From Climacium dendroides (taxonomy: Eukaryota > Streptophyta > Bryopsida > Hypnales > Climaciaceae), in NCBI GenBank assembly GCA_950106755.1, contig OX467082.1:20212001-20276000 (forward strand): a DNA stretch of 64,000 nucleotides. The letters are read 5' to 3'. Position 1 is the stretch's first letter, and every line of letters begins with the position of its first letter. Of this stretch, positions 46,002-60,040 are shown one piece after another. The notes under the pieces were generated by a model that saw only the letters and a program-made list of their open reading frames with translations, did no database searches and was not told the origin of the DNA. Both the position numbers and the translations under genes were made by a program.

Positions 46002-49000
46002 AACGATATATTAGCAATAGAATTTGGATATAAAATAAAAAATAGAAAACGTATAGGGTCAAAATAATTATAAAAAGGTTTAAATGGCTAAACATGTCTA
46101 CCTACACTTGCAATGAGATTCTTTTGCAAATAAAAATATGAACTAATAAAATGAAATGCATATGTATCTATAAAAAGACATGAAAGACATAGGTCAATGT
46201 ACAATGTAAGACACTTCAATAAAACAAATCAAATGAAATCATCATCTAATTGAAGGCAATATTTTCTATTTCTCTAAGTATCTTTATTAAATATTAGAAG
46301 AATTTGGTTGCTTCAAATTCGCAATGGGCTTTAACATCTAATATTTAGACATGTATTTCTTTAGAAACAAAAACAAAAACAATACATTCAATAGTTTCTA
46401 CTCCTTTATTATTCTTTAAGACTCCAAAAAATTTAGAATTTCAAAAGACATTTATTTGACCAAAGAGATAAGCAACAAATTTTTATAATTTTCAACAAAG
46501 TTTTCAAATTTCAAGGAATATATAACAAACATAGCATTTGATACATTATGTATTTCACATGGTAGAGTTAATTTAATCTACTTTAAAAAATTTGAATCAA
46601 AATCTTAGTATCTTTTAGTATATTGAAATGATTTTGGTCATTTGTCACCCTTCCCGTTCAATCAAATTGATAGATTTTCCTGATGCACAAACAACAAAGG
46701 GTTTGCAAGAAAAATTCTTGAGGCTCCTATAGTCTAATATTAATGGACAAGAGTTCTTTGGAGGTGGATAAGCAAACATTGGCATGGACAAAAATTCACT
46801 GGTGTGGCGTTTGTAGAGCTCACAATTGGGAGGGAATTTCACCGCATCTTTGCCCTAGCGCTGAAGACTCCTTGAACATGTAATCCTTTGACAGTGACCT
46901 ATTTTGGTGGTGGTGTGAGCCACTTTCAAAACCATTGTCAAACTCGAAGACGGTTTTGGGGGTAGCTAGCTTGCACTATCTCCAAAATAGGTCACTTCAT
47001 TACAATCTTCAATCAGTTTCTTATTTTTTTTACAATTGATTTGGTCTCTGATACTCAATTTTTGTAAAACTTAAAATGGAATCTTCTTCAAAATCTCTCT
47101 AGTAGGGCAAGGTTGTTCTAAATTCTAACATTTTTGTGGAGAAAGGATTTAGGAGGCACTAATGGCGCAAGCAAAATAGCTTACAAGAACAATTACGATA
47201 ACTTGTCTATTCACATGATTATGAATTGTCTATTCTTGTGATTGTAAGTCCCTATACTATAGCTTGGGTTGCACACATTTGGCTCCAGTCTTTCCAACTT
47301 CTTGGATGACGCTACTAGATATTAAGAATGAATGAGAACCTAGACTATTTTGCAGGTCCACGATTCTATTGGTTTCTACGGATCTAGGGTTCTCTTCGAG
47401 GAGGATTGTTTTCGGGGCATTCTATTCAAAGCTTCTTTGGAGCTTCTTTGGGGCGTTCTATAGCAATTCTATTTGGGGCTCCAAGATGTAATTTCGTGCA
47501 ATTTTAGATTAGTTACTTTAAATAAGGCTATCAATGGAGATGCAAGACTTCAAGTTGGGTGAGATCAACTGATGCCGGTCATTTAGGTAGATTTCAGGAC
47601 TGGATGAGAACTTAGGCTCAGAAAAACTCAATAAAGCAGGACCCAATGGTGGTTTTGGAGATAATTCACACTACCTCCAAAATTGGTGTTGTAATGTGGG
47701 CCGTCTACTATTTGAATTAGACATCTTTCTTCTTGTTAGTTAAAAAATTAGTTGTTAGTATTGTGTGTTGTGAGTTGCTAGTGGTGGGGTATGTAAGTGT
47801 TAAGAGCCTTGGTCTTGACTTGTTGTTGCCGGTTGATAACCGGTTTTTAGTAGTTGATACTAGGGTAGTGGAGTTAGGGTTAGGGTTAGTCGTCGGGGTT
47901 TGTGGTGGCTACTAGAGGCAAGGGTTGGTTCTTTGTTCTCTCTTTTTTTTGTCTCTTGGAGGGTTGGAGGGTGTGATGGTACTTCAGTGAGGGAGTTGTG
48001 TTGTTGTTATAGGAGGTTTATTTGAAATAAAGTATTGATTTGGGGAGCCTTTGTGTAACATTTTTCAAGAATATTGGTTGAGTGTCATATTTTGGATCTG
48101 GGCTTTTGAAGAGTTGATACATAATTGTGCTAAGTTTCAAATCTAGATTTACTATGCAGAAAAAGTTATGAGGCATTGAAGTAGAGGTGTTTGGATTTCA
48201 AGGCAGCCATGGAGGGTCTATTGAGGAGCGTCATTCTTATTGGATTTTTGTAATATGAACATGAAACTTGGAGGGTACTCTTCTTATCTTATCTTCTACT
48301 TTGTTTCAAAAATTTAACTTCAATGGACTTGAGATTTAAAAGTTATGTACAAAATACAACCGGGGTGTGGAGGCAGTGAAGGTTTGAGAAGTCAGTATTG
48401 GGGAAATGTCCACCAAAGTTGAACAGTATATTGGATTGGGTTGAAAGTTGGTATGAGAGTGTTTAAGTAGTTGATCTACAATGTGGCAAAGTTTCAAGTC
48501 ATTTGGAACTACTGATTAATAGTTATACTAGATCAAAACTAGATATGACAATTTCTAGGTTATTGAAGAAATTATAGGATATGGATTTGGGAGTATAGGG
48601 ACCTTGAAGGTAGGTTTATGATTATTTAGGGTGTTTAGGGAGATTATTGATGTATACAAAGCACTTTCACAGCAAAAGCTCAGTACTACTCCGAACCTAA
48701 TCACAAAACCTTGTGACATCGGTCATTGTAGGAAGTCTTCATTTTCATTTGCTAGAATTTTTAATTTGTATGAAATAAACACAAAAATTGAGAATCTAGG
48801 AGAAGTAACTAATCTCACCTCTCCAATTTTTGCAACTACTTCATGCGGCATGTTGTCTCTGTTTTCTTCCCTCTCGCGTTGCTCTGGACTACTGCCTTGC
48901 TTCTGACTCCTCGTGTTTCTTGTTTGCTCTGAAGATGTGCTAGGGAAGGAATAGTGATACTTTGAAATCAAGTGCCGACTCTATCGCATCACGTAATTGT

Positions 49001-51756
49001 GACAAACTTCACCATTGAATTTTGGAGTTCACTTAGAAATGCAATTCCGATCAGGTTTTCATCAGGCGGATTGGCTACCTATAATGTTTGATCATTGAAC
49101 ACAATCAATTAAAAGCAATGCTCTTTGCCTTTGTCTTCTACCAAAAATCAAATTTCCGCTTTTGATGCACCAAAATTTTTGTAGAATATTTCATGTACAA
49201 GGAGGCAATGACCAATAGTATATGATAAAGAGATTTGCGGATCACGACAACCTACCATCTTAGCGAAATTTCATATCAAATAACACAATAGGTGCACATG
49301 ATGACTAGATGATCAGCAATGGGGCTCCCAAGGAGCGCATAATAACAAGTTGTCAAAAATATCTAGTCCAGTAGACATGCAACATTGCAGCAATTTGGAG
49401 CTTGCAGCTGTCTACTTCCTTCAATTCCTTGTTTCCAAAGTCTTGCAAAAATTTTGTTTGCACCAGTTCATAAGGCAACCCTTAAATTCAAAATTCAATC
49501 TAGAAGACAAAGTATGCATCCACAAGGCAAATCAAGAATGTAGCTCGAAAAACAATTTAATTGAAGTTTGTTGACACAGAGCCGTTCTAGAGGCATGATA
49601 ACAACTTCGACCACGTCAAAGTCTCAAAGAACCCCCCTCATAGTAGGATTGGTCCGCAGTCTATATTGAAAAATCAGACCAATTCAATTTCCTAGATGCA
49701 CCTCAAAGAAGGGATCCAAAGCAAATTTGACGATGAACAACAACCAACCCACATCTCATGGTCATCCTACGTAGAACAAGACAGTTTGTTCCTACAAATA
49801 AGGAAGGTGTTCCAATACGGCTTATTTTCTGACATCTCTATGCGATTTGAGACCTGCAGTTTGAATCAAGTGGTAGAGCACCTGCTTGCTTGTAAAATCC
49901 CATTTGAAATGATTGAATATGAATTGTCCGCGTAATCTACAACTCGTTTTGCAATTCCTAAGGGATGGATTTTGTCCCCTCAAGTAGTGAAGGTTTAAAG
50001 AAATTTAAATGCACATGATGGATTCCTGAATTTTGAACAATTCAAGAATCAATGCACTTGACAAATCTCTTGACCCTGGCAAGTGGAATGTTTTGACATT
50101 TGGATTTCCAATCTGCTATACTACAAATTGCATCTTTCATCTAGCCAAACTCCAAACTTGAAATTTAAAACTTGTTTTGATTCACAAGTTGCAAAGCCAA
50201 TACGTTCACGGGTACAAAGTGAAACCTAAAGATCTGCTTCGTGAACTTGCATTCACTCCGAAGTCCTGTCATCCCAAGCGCGGCTTTTGGTGATACTCAA
50301 GATTGGAGTTCCTTGCATTTTGATCAAGAAAATTTGAGCTGTTGACAAAGGAAGCAAAGTAGAGTTGGACTGTAGTCTAAGCAAGAGAGAAGAAGATTTG
50401 AACAATAGCTTTTGTAATATTTCTAGGTAATGGGCGCCAAGTTTAGGATCCATTTATTATGGCAACTTCACCTAAAAGATTGGGATAAAAAAATTTGTAC
50501 GCATGCCTTGAAGACAAAAACTTTTCTAAATTTCTTGATCAATAATACCTTCTCAACAATATAAATGTGTTTCATTAAAGATAAAGTCATATTCGCATGC
50601 TCACTTTTTGGTCAAGTTCACTTCTTCGTACACTTCTTGAGTTCTTGGATAGCTTCACTTCTTTGTTCACTTTTTGGACAGGTTCACTTCTTCTCAACAA
50701 TTTGTAACAATGTTCAGGAAATGTTTTCAGATTTACCAGTACATTTCCTTCAATTCTCATATTCAACCAATTTTTGAAGAAATGAGTTGAGATATTTTCT
50801 CTAATTTTGCTCTTAATAGAAAATTTACAAATTTTCTGAACTAATTGCTGATTTTCTCTAACTTATGCTATAACAGGCCAATTTCATACCTATCTAAATT
50901 GTTTCTATATAAAGCTGCCTACAACCTGTCATTGTATTAGAACTCAATATTCAAAAGAATTCAATTTGACTTCAATTTCCTCATTCTCTTACTATTTGAA
51001 ATTTTCCAATTATTTCTTTCGTTGCCAAGAATTAGACTCTTTTCATCTCTTAGATTCCACTATTCCTTGAAGGTGGGATTTATAAAATTCTACACTAATG
51101 TTATACTTTGGATTGGCTAGTGCATTTCTTGAAATTGCTAACATGTTCTCATCACAAGAAGGAATAATCTTATGAATTTGAAATATATGATGGAATGAAT
51201 TAATAACTTTCTTTTGCCTTTCATCCTCAAACAAATGGACAAACAGAACGTGTGAATCAAGTGTTGGAACAATATCAAATGGAAGAATAGAACATAATAC
51301 AATACTATGGCGATATGCCTTATATCATGCAATCTAACATTCCATATTCTACAACACATTATACGGATCACTTGAATGTGCTCTAATTTCTCAAAGTGGA
51401 TTACAAAGCTAGTAAAAAATAATTCCAAAAGCTATGGAATTTTTTGGAATTATTTTTTGGAACTATTTATGAAATTTGATTTCATCTAAGAAAATGAAGC
51501 TTAAAATTTTTTTTCCTACTCTATTTTAAAATTTTGATAAATGTCAAAAATTGAAAGAGTCATTGCAATTGAAAGCCTTATATGTTAAAATTAAAATAAC
51601 ACAATATGGTGTGTTTTTCTTTCATATTTTCATTTCTTAAAAAGTATTTCAAAAATAAATTATAGAATTATGTCTTTCATTCTACCCTTAATTTATGATA
51701 AATATTAAAGATCATTCTAATAGACTTTCTAATTGATATAATTTTATTTCTACTAC
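46002..51756. other. Anonymous intergenic DNA
   Basis: No supported gene. A 65-codon minus-strand frame at 46645-46842 (with FPPNCELYKRHTSEF and PPPKNSCPLILDYRS blocks) and a 79-codon plus-strand frame at 49696-49935 look mildly protein-like but are unrecognised. A ~110-bp imperfect hairpin at about 46891-47002 starts GTGACCTATTTTGG. Around 50906 a TATATAAA followed by AACTCAATATTC resembles the promoter end of a long terminal repeat, but no partner repeat was found. Confidence 0.35.
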
Positions 51757-52535
51757 TAGCGGTTAGTGTTTGCTATGCTACTCATTCACCATTAGAATTT
51801 CATTAGAATTTTATGTATTAGATAGAATGAAGAGCAAGAATTTCAATAAATCTTCAAATAAAAATTACTAAAATCTTCATATAATTTTTTAATAAATAAG
51901 CATATACTGAAATAAACAATAGAAATTTAATAAATGATGAATGAAATACATACATTGATGAATACAGTAAAAGGTACACATACATTAGAATGCATTAGAA
52001 ATTTGACTCAATTGGTACAAACAATGGCAACCCAAATAGAAGAATTTAAAGGAAAAACTTGTAAATCTCAAAAGCTTCGTGAACAATTTAATTGTTGTAA
52101 AATCCAAAATCGATTCAAAATAATAAAAATCTCAAATCATTTGGTAGTAGCAATAGAAAATTGAAATTAGAAGCTCAAAGCTCACAACACAAAATCATAG
52201 AAATGCAAAAGAAGTATAAAGCCAAGAAAAGCAATGGAATTGCTACCTTTATAATATCACCTCAATTGCAACGACTATATTATTTTTATAATATCACCCT
52301 TTGTAAAAAGTGATATTACAAAGGTGATTGTGAACTACTACTCTATTTCAGTAATATTACATTGTGTGAAAATATGATTTCTATGTATGCATGATTGGAA
52401 ATATTTTTATAAAATAATTAAAATAATTATTTTAAAAATTTATTGAAATCATTATCATGCATTCTATTCAAATATATCAAATTTTTACTAATATGTGATA
52501 CAATGAATGCATAGCATAGCAAACACGAGCCCCTG
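51757..52535. mobile_element. Possible hAT-like element
   Basis: The left end (TAGCGGTTAGTGTTTGCTAT) and the right end (ATAGCAAACACGAGCCCCTG) form imperfect inverted repeats over about 30 bp. The right terminus ends in the CAGGG-type motif common in hAT elements. An 8-bp target duplication is not clear. The interior is AT-rich with a 76-codon unremarkable frame at 51934-52164. Confidence 0.45.
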
Positions 52536-53691
52536 GTATTAATGGTAGCATTTATGATATTACAGAGGGACTTATGATTTTAGTAGTATGATTAACTTTA
52601 AAAAATCACAAAAATTTGATTTTTCTATCAAAATGATTGAAAAATTACGAAATAAATAGAAATGCATTTTTCTACTAGCAAAAAATATCAAAATTTTACA
52701 CATCAATTAAATAAATGAATAAATTTGGTTTGATGGTCAAATTTGACTTTTAAGGTCTTTGTTATGGCTATATTGGTTGTAAAAAATAAAATAACCAATT
52801 GAAAATTCTTCACACTAATATTCATTGCTACTTGTACCTCTCAAAAAATTCAAATTATTTGAATTGTTTTTCCTATTTTTTCTCATTTATATTTAATTTT
52901 TACAACAAAAATGATAACAATTAAAAATATTTAAAAAACAAATTGAAATTTCTCAAAGTGAAATAGAATTCAGAGTTTCAAGTAAATAAAATATAATATT
53001 GTTTTTTGAACACCATTTAAAAGCCTAAATTTAGCTCAATTAGGAAGTTTGGCCATTTTACAATGAATCAAGTCCTTTAAGGGTTAAGAATATGCAGCTT
53101 AGAATGCCATTGGCATTGTTCAAAAGCAAATTTCCAAAACAACTTATAGACCCTCTAAAATATAGATAAAATACTGGAGTGCTCAATTTTTCTTGGACTA
53201 AGGAAACTTATATAAGTTTCTCTAATGAACAATGCAATAGTAAGTTTGAATGGCAAAAAGAGTGGACATCAAAATTGTTTTTAAAAGATGTTGGACGGAT
53301 TCATTATGACAAGTTCATAAAGATATTATGAATCTTCTTAGGAAGATGTTGAGGTTGAAGAAAATGATGTGTTATGACAATTACATAGTGGACATTAAAT
53401 CAAAGTATTGTACGTGAATAATATTTACTACCTTAGGCCTATAAAATCCATTTGTGTTTAATCAAACTTCCTAGTGTAACCATCAATACATGCTTTGAAA
53501 AACTTTACCTAAGAATGCATAGAAACTTCAAGAAATGGAATGTGAAGCATATATACTTATAGTAGTGGCAATGACTTTTTGTGACTAAGTCTAGGCACTA
53601 GTATATTCAGAGTTGATTTCCAACATTATCTCCAAGATATTACTTCTTGCATCTTCCTCTCCTCTAGTACCTGCTCCTCCAAAGCGAAGAG
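52536..53691. other. AT-rich spacer, nothing recognised
   Basis: No gene or repeat structure seen. Confidence 0.35.
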
Positions 53692-53694
53692 ATC

Positions 53695-54002
53695 ACTAGA
53701 AGAAAATCCCGTTGTACTTGAGAAAAACTGCGTTTTACTCAACATAAAAGTATGGAATTAGTTTTGTTGAGTTCTCCCTTTGCAACGTTGCGTTTTGCAT
53801 TCCAACACAAAATTCTGCATTTTATTTGTCAAAAATCTGCGTTTTACTTGTCACATTTTGCGTTGAAATGTTGGAATGCAGAATTTTGCATTACGAAGGG
53901 AGAACTCAACAAAACCAATCCCATACTTTTTTGTTGAGTAAAATGCAGTTTTGACAAATAAAACGCAGTTTTTGTCAAGTAAAATACAGTTTTCATCTAG
54001 TG
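53695..54002. mobile_element. CACTA-type hairpin MITE, 308 bp
   Basis: The ends are CACTAGAAGAAAA and TTTTCATCTAGTG, flanked by a 3-bp GAT duplication (53692-53694 and 54003-54005). Almost the full length is an inverted repeat: GTTGAGTTCTCCCTT near 53768 pairs with AAGGGAGAACTCAAC near 53897. Within the arms a ~18-bp word (AAAACTGCGTTTTACTYG) is repeated in tandem. The 61-codon frame across it is incidental. Confidence 0.85.
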
Positions 54003-54005
54003 GAT

Positions 54006-57000
54006 TTGCGAAGGCTGCTGGGTGATGATTGACCTATCTTTGACATAACTTTCTTTCCCTTTGTCATTCTAGATCTCCTCAATGCCTTTCAAGAAGAAGA
54101 ATATAGAAAACTAGGTTTCTTGCAACTCATTTTTTTTCAAGAATAGAAAATGGAGTACTATTGTTTAATGTAAGCATAAGGCTATACATATATCATCTAA
54201 CATGTCATTCTAGAGAGAAAGTATTGCAAGACAAAGACACACTGAAGAGAATACTATTTTGGAAAATCTCAAATACTTATTCATAGGAGAGTCAATTGCC
54301 ATTAAGTGTACTGAATGCCATTGTAAAGTAGGTTTCTTACAATCGCTACCTTTGTATTCCTAAACCTTGATTCTTGACAACTTGGTTACGTAGCTGTCAA
54401 TATTAACTACTAAGCACTTTCTAATCTTAATATGACCCTAACAAACTGTTTTTCCTTTATGCCTCATTCAAATTGAGGAATATTTTGATGTGTAATTGCA
54501 CTGACACTGTCAAATCTATTAGATGGAACATTCCTAACAAGTGGATGGAAAATAGTACGAGCTCTTTACAATATTCTTTTCACACTCAATCCTAGCTTGT
54601 CAAAGAGTGTCCCTAGTCTTAAATATACAATTTACTGTAAGATTAGTAGGTATATCTTACATTCCACTTGATGAATGGTCACAAAACTTTTTTTGGGACA
54701 TGCTTGGTGAGCAACAATGAGGGACAAGACAATTGAATGCCCTTCAAGATTAGTTGTGAAATTTGAACTTACCAACTTGGGTGCTTGTGAGTGCTTATTT
54801 ACCCACCCATGATAAACAAACTAATGCAACTAGGTTCTTAGTTCATTTTATGTTTTCCTACTATTGGGTGCCTAACATCGATCTATTGTACCTTCCAAGC
54901 AATGGATCTTTTTCTAATGCCTAAGTATACTTCAAATATGCGAAAATCCAATTAAAACATAATTGAAAATGCAATTATCAAGTAATTACCTTATCTAATC
55001 AAGCCATTGTGATTGCTTTGAGAAAATTAAGTTAGACAAAAACTAAGGTTGGATGAAGTTTGACTGCTAATTGGTTCATCAAACTTCATCCATTAATGTT
55101 TTTTAGTTCCTCAATTCAAAATAAGGTGAAATTTGAAAGTTGTGCTTATGGTACTCTCTTGTATTTAAAACTTAAGTTTTGTCTTGGTTGGACTCTTTCC
55201 TTAGGTTTTCATCCATTTTGTCTTAATACTTCATCCTCTTGTAACTCCTTGGTTTTTAAGTCTTTTTAGAAGTATAAGATACTTTGGATTGCTCTTAACT
55301 TGTTCTAAGAGTTTATGATTTCAACTTGTTATCCTAATTTACTTTTTACGTTCTTACTTAAGATTCTTTGATTCTAATGGTTCAGTCTAACTTCTGTCAC
55401 TTTATTATTTTTAAAAGTTTCATATTTTCTTCTTGTAGACACTAATTCTAGCTTTTTAGATTGCTAAGGCACTTGCTGATTGGACTTTCCTACTAGAAGT
55501 TATTGATAGATGAAGTTTGACCGCTAATTGGTTCATCAAACTTCATTCGCTATTTAATCCTAATTTACAATTCAAAATCAACTTCGGCCTTCACTTTTGA
55601 CTTCCAAATTTTTAACACTATCAAGTTTTTTTTGGTCTTGTTCCTTTTGGATGATTTTGACTAACTTTCATTCAATATGAGTCCTAAATTTCATCCACTT
55701 ATATTTTCCTCAATTTAACTTTGATTTCTAAATGTTATATGTTTTTGGAAACTTCTAACCAAGGGCTATAAGATTTTTTTTATTGATCTTAGAACCAAAC
55801 CTAATTCTATTACTCTGAATCACACTTGTAGTTTAGCTATGCATTTTAAAAGGCCATTTTTGACAATTAAAAAGGAGAGGGCAAATTTAGTAATTTACAT
55901 CAAAACTGTAGTCATTGTTGAGGTAATCGTACACTCCCTTGAATTCTCCATCATTTGCCATCCTTCTCAACCTTTCATAATTTTGCCTACGGCTTGAAAT
56001 GGAGTGAGAATTACAAGTTCAAAGTTCTATTACTACTCCATCTTTTTCTTTTCTCTCCTATCTTTCCCTTAAACACTATATGAATTCCATTATTTTATTC
56101 TAAGTAGAAATAGAAGGTTAGAAAAATCCATTGCAAATAGAATAGAAATGCTTGGAGCTCACTAATGCTAGGAGAGAGATAATCGGAAGTGAAGAGTTGC
56201 TGTGAAGATTGGAAGGTTAGCAAATTAGAAAGCATTAGGTGGTCTTTTCCTTTCTAATTGCTCTACTTCCTATCTACTTCCAATAGACACTTCCTATATT
56301 GAAAATTGAGGGTGACTTTCTAATGTTTATTTTAGTTTTGGTTGAGATTTCTCCCAAAGAAAAAAAATTAATTTTTTGTAAGGTTGTAGTAGCCAACCAA
56401 TAGGCTCAGTCTAGACGGCTGACCAAATCCAACTAGGCCGTAATAGACTCCGGACCATATACCCAGCCAAACTCACCAGATTACCGTACTGAAACCTAGC
56501 CAGATAGTAGCTAGACTACTAACCGAATCCAACCAAGCTTTGGCCTCTTGTTGCTCACCATTCAACTACCAAGACGCGTGGCAGCTCTCAATTGGTCAGG
56601 CCCCCCTTTTTTTTGTTCTGCCCAGCCACATATTATACTCCCATTGGCTATGACCTCCCCTTCAATGACATGGCCTTGCTGACGTTGTCATGTTGTATAT
56701 ATGTCCACTATGTAAAAATATATTTGTTGTCATAGTAGAGGTTTTTTTTGGAGAGTCTAATGATCTAAGTGAAGTAGACTCTACCTTTTTTACCTCTATT
56801 AGACAACTATTTGGCATTAGTTCTTTCATTTCTATACTTAAAGACATTTCAAAGGTTTATTTTGTGTTTGAAGTTGTTGAAATGAAAGGTAAAGTTTGTT
56901 TTACCTTTCTTTTGGATTTTTAAATGAATTAGAAGTCCACATACGGGATAAGGGTAGAATTATGGAGCAAAAGAGATGGTCAATGGATGAATCTAAGTCC

Positions 57001-58911
57001 ATGTGGTATTTTTAAAGACTAAAATTCACTTGTTTAGGTGGATGGTATGGAAGTTGAGGTGGCGAATGAGGTGGAGGGTTTTCTTCTTCCTCCTAGTTTT
57101 GGCTATAGAACCATGACTTTGGAGAGTCATAGGACATTGTACATGAAGAGTTTTGTAATGAAACTTTGAGAGGTTGTTCACCATATTTTTGTAACTTCAA
57201 AACTCTATCACTTTCTCAATTTGGAGCTTCTATGTGAAAGTTATACTTGAGGGAATGAGAAAGGGATGATTGTCATGGAGTATGGAGGGCAAAATCTTCG
57301 AGGGCTCATAGCTACTTGATGCAAAGCTGTTTCTTTTTTAGATTTGGTGTATATATAGATTGAGTTGTTAGATTTTCACAAAGCTATCACTTTCTTTGTT
57401 TGGATTTATAATGCAAAAAGTTATGGATGTAAAAGTGAAGTGATAAGGAGTTGCCTTTAATTTGAAGTGAGAGGAGTTTGACTGACTATAAAAGTTGGAC
57501 AATATCATATTTTGGAGTGAATTTTGGAAGGATTGTAGATAATTGTATTATCTTTCTATAAAAATATCACAAAATCATATTGGAGTTATTACGTGAAAGT
57601 TATGAACTTATAAGAAAAATAGTGATGAGCTACCTTTGAGTTGAAGAGGGTATACTTTGAGAGACTATAAAAATTGGACAGTATGAACTTTTTGTATTGA
57701 TGTTTGGAGGGTTTGTAGATATTTTTGTCAAATTTTTAGAGAGTTATCACACTCTCAATTTGAAATTTTGAATCGCAAATATATGGAAGTGCCATGTTGA
57801 CTGAAGGTTTTGGATTCACAATTGATAAATTTTTGTAAGTTGTTGTGGGTTGAAGTAAAATGCAAATTGGATGTGAAAAACATAGGAGAAGGGCAACTAC
57901 GTGGCATGCTTTGTAATAAAAGGATAATGGATGGATACACAATATGGATGAAAAAGAAGTCTCTTTATACAAGAGGGGTAGTAGGAAGTAAAACAACTCG
58001 TATGGGATATATAAAAGAAGAATTCTATTGAAAATGTCATTTCTAAATAATATCTGAAAATATATTCACATGTTTGAAAAAATGTCTAGATGTCTGAAAT
58101 AACATCCACATGCATTGTGGCCAAGTTCCCATTTATCTTAAATAATACCATATCTTGTGTCTTACTTTGGATGGAAAATGAATTTCAATATAAATATCAT
58201 CTTCAACTATTGGCTAGCCAAGTATGAGAGGATGGGAGATTATTCAACAAGTAACTCAAAAAGATTGTAGAAGGTGATGTTAACATTTTCACAAAATCCC
58301 AACAACATGACTCCAAAGACTAATGTTTTCACAAAGCCACAAGGCTACAACAAGCTCAAATATAGAATTTATAACATTGAGCTTAGAATGGAGTTTTTCC
58401 TAGGAATTGTCAAGAGATTTTGCGTTCTTGGGATGAGTGTCCTCTCTCTAATTTCTATTCTAGTTGTCAATCTCTACAGTTCAAATCCTTTTGTATATTT
58501 TTTCATTGTCTTCTTAGGTTGAATCGACCTAATATCCAATGTCTACATGGATGATTTACAAGTCATATTCAAGTTGGCTCAACCTAAAAATTATTTCTTC
58601 AATAATATTAAGCACCTCATAAATCAATTCTTGATGCAAATGAGTGGTCTCAATGTATTTGCAATTGGTCCAACAAAAGACTCTACTAATTGGCATGTGA
58701 TAGCTACTATAGTTGTATTGTTGGATAAGAATGACTTTCATCCAACAAGTTATTTAGTGGATAAACTAAGGTTTATTAAGAAAGCTATAGGCTAGTCAAC
58801 ACACTCCTCATTCAAATGGAAGAAAAAATCTTTTTGGGATAGTTCCCATACATCTTCATATACACAGCCTACCTTTGAATTTGGTAGCGTGGACATCTCT
58901 TCCGATATTGA
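54006..58911. other. Anonymous AT-rich DNA with short repeated palindromes
   Basis: No supported gene. GATGAAGTTTGACTGCTAAT followed by its near-complement occurs at about 55052-55090 and again at about 55510-55549; each copy can form a short hairpin. Between about 57100 and 57790 a degenerate ~180-bp unit recurs, marked by TATCACTTTCTCAATTTGGA-like blocks near 57205, 57386 and 57740. Open frames of 60-90 codons are unrecognised. Confidence 0.35.
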
Positions 58912-59004
58912 TCCAAGCGGTATAACTTGGTCATCTAGAATTTCCACATCCTAAATGACGATTACGATGTGGACATTCTAGATGACCAAGTTATACTGCT
59001 TGGA
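58912..59004. repeat. Near-perfect hairpin, 39-bp arms, 15-nt loop
   Basis: Left arm 58912-58950 (starts TCCAAGCGGTATAACTTGG) pairs with right arm 58966-59004 with two differences. The loop is 58951-58965. It could be a tiny foldback insertion or the template of a small-RNA precursor; sequence alone cannot decide. Confidence 0.85.
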
Positions 59005-60040
59005 AATTTGTCCCAAAGCATTCATAGGTCATCAACATCCTCTAGGTAGTGCCAATTTGAATAGCCATCAACTACTTCTCCACATCCATTTCAAACAACA
59101 AACAAACAAAAAGCTAATCACGTTGATGACATTGAAAGACAAATGCAAGAGTTGAAAAAGCAGAGATTGAAGGATTAGGCTACAAACTTCATGATGTATA
59201 CAAAGACAAACAAAAAATTGGATATTTTGGAGAATTATTTTATGAAATCCGCAAAGAAGTCAATAGACCATTTGTCAACAATTATGCTTTAGCTTGGAGG
59301 TGTGAAGTCGATTTTGGCATTGATGCCTATTGCAATTGCTCTCTAAGTTTCATCATAAATCATCCATCAAAGTCCAACAATAGCGCGCCATCTTCTTTAG
59401 TCGAGCCTCAACTACTCAATCATTTAGTTCACCCTCCTTCATTAACACCACTAGACATGCAATTACCTTGCATTCCTTCACAGGCAACTACTACGGAAGC
59501 CTCTCTTCTTCCTCAAGTGCAACTAATGGTCACAGAACATGGTAATTCACCTCTTATGCTGGTAGGTATTTTAGATCTTCTTACAATAATAGAAGACGTT
59601 GCTATTGCTATAGATATAGAGGTCAATGGTAATCCAACTATGGTCACTTCTAAAGGCAATGAGGAATGTCTGGAAGTGACCATGCATCCAGTCAAAATAA
59701 ACATGGAGATTGCACCATTGACTATCTAGAATGCACTTATGCACATGCAAATGGAACTAATACATTAGATATAATTTGTATAAAGTTAGGTCAAATGGAG
59801 CTTATTTGTCTCACAAGATGTATAAAGTTCTAGATATTTTGTATAGGAATTTCTACTATATCAATACAAAAAATTTCCAAGATTACAAACAAGTCCTTAA
59901 CTTTTGTACCAAATTTTGTATTCCAAAGTTCTTTTCTAAGGTAGTAATATATAATTTCTTACAAATTATTAATTTGTGCATTCATGAATATTGCAGGCCT
60001 TAACAAAGGCCTGCAATAAAGTCATCCTAGTTCATATCTA
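59005..60040. other. Spacer or damaged upstream part of the phosphatase-like pseudogene
   Basis: Open frames occur (for example 90 codons at 59457-59729) but in a different frame from the pseudogene that follows, and without motifs. A short piece near 59110-59180 reads DDIERQMQELKKQRLKD, a possible coiled coil, then hits a stop. Confidence 0.3.

Noticed and set aside
47870..47895. Short run of GTTAGGGTTAGGG-like telomere words
   Set aside because: Only two to three units, too short to be a meaningful interstitial telomere.
50880..51000. TATATAAA followed by AACTCAATATTC, resembling a long terminal repeat promoter and R/U5 start
   Set aside because: No matching second repeat, primer-binding site or retrotransposon frame was found nearby.
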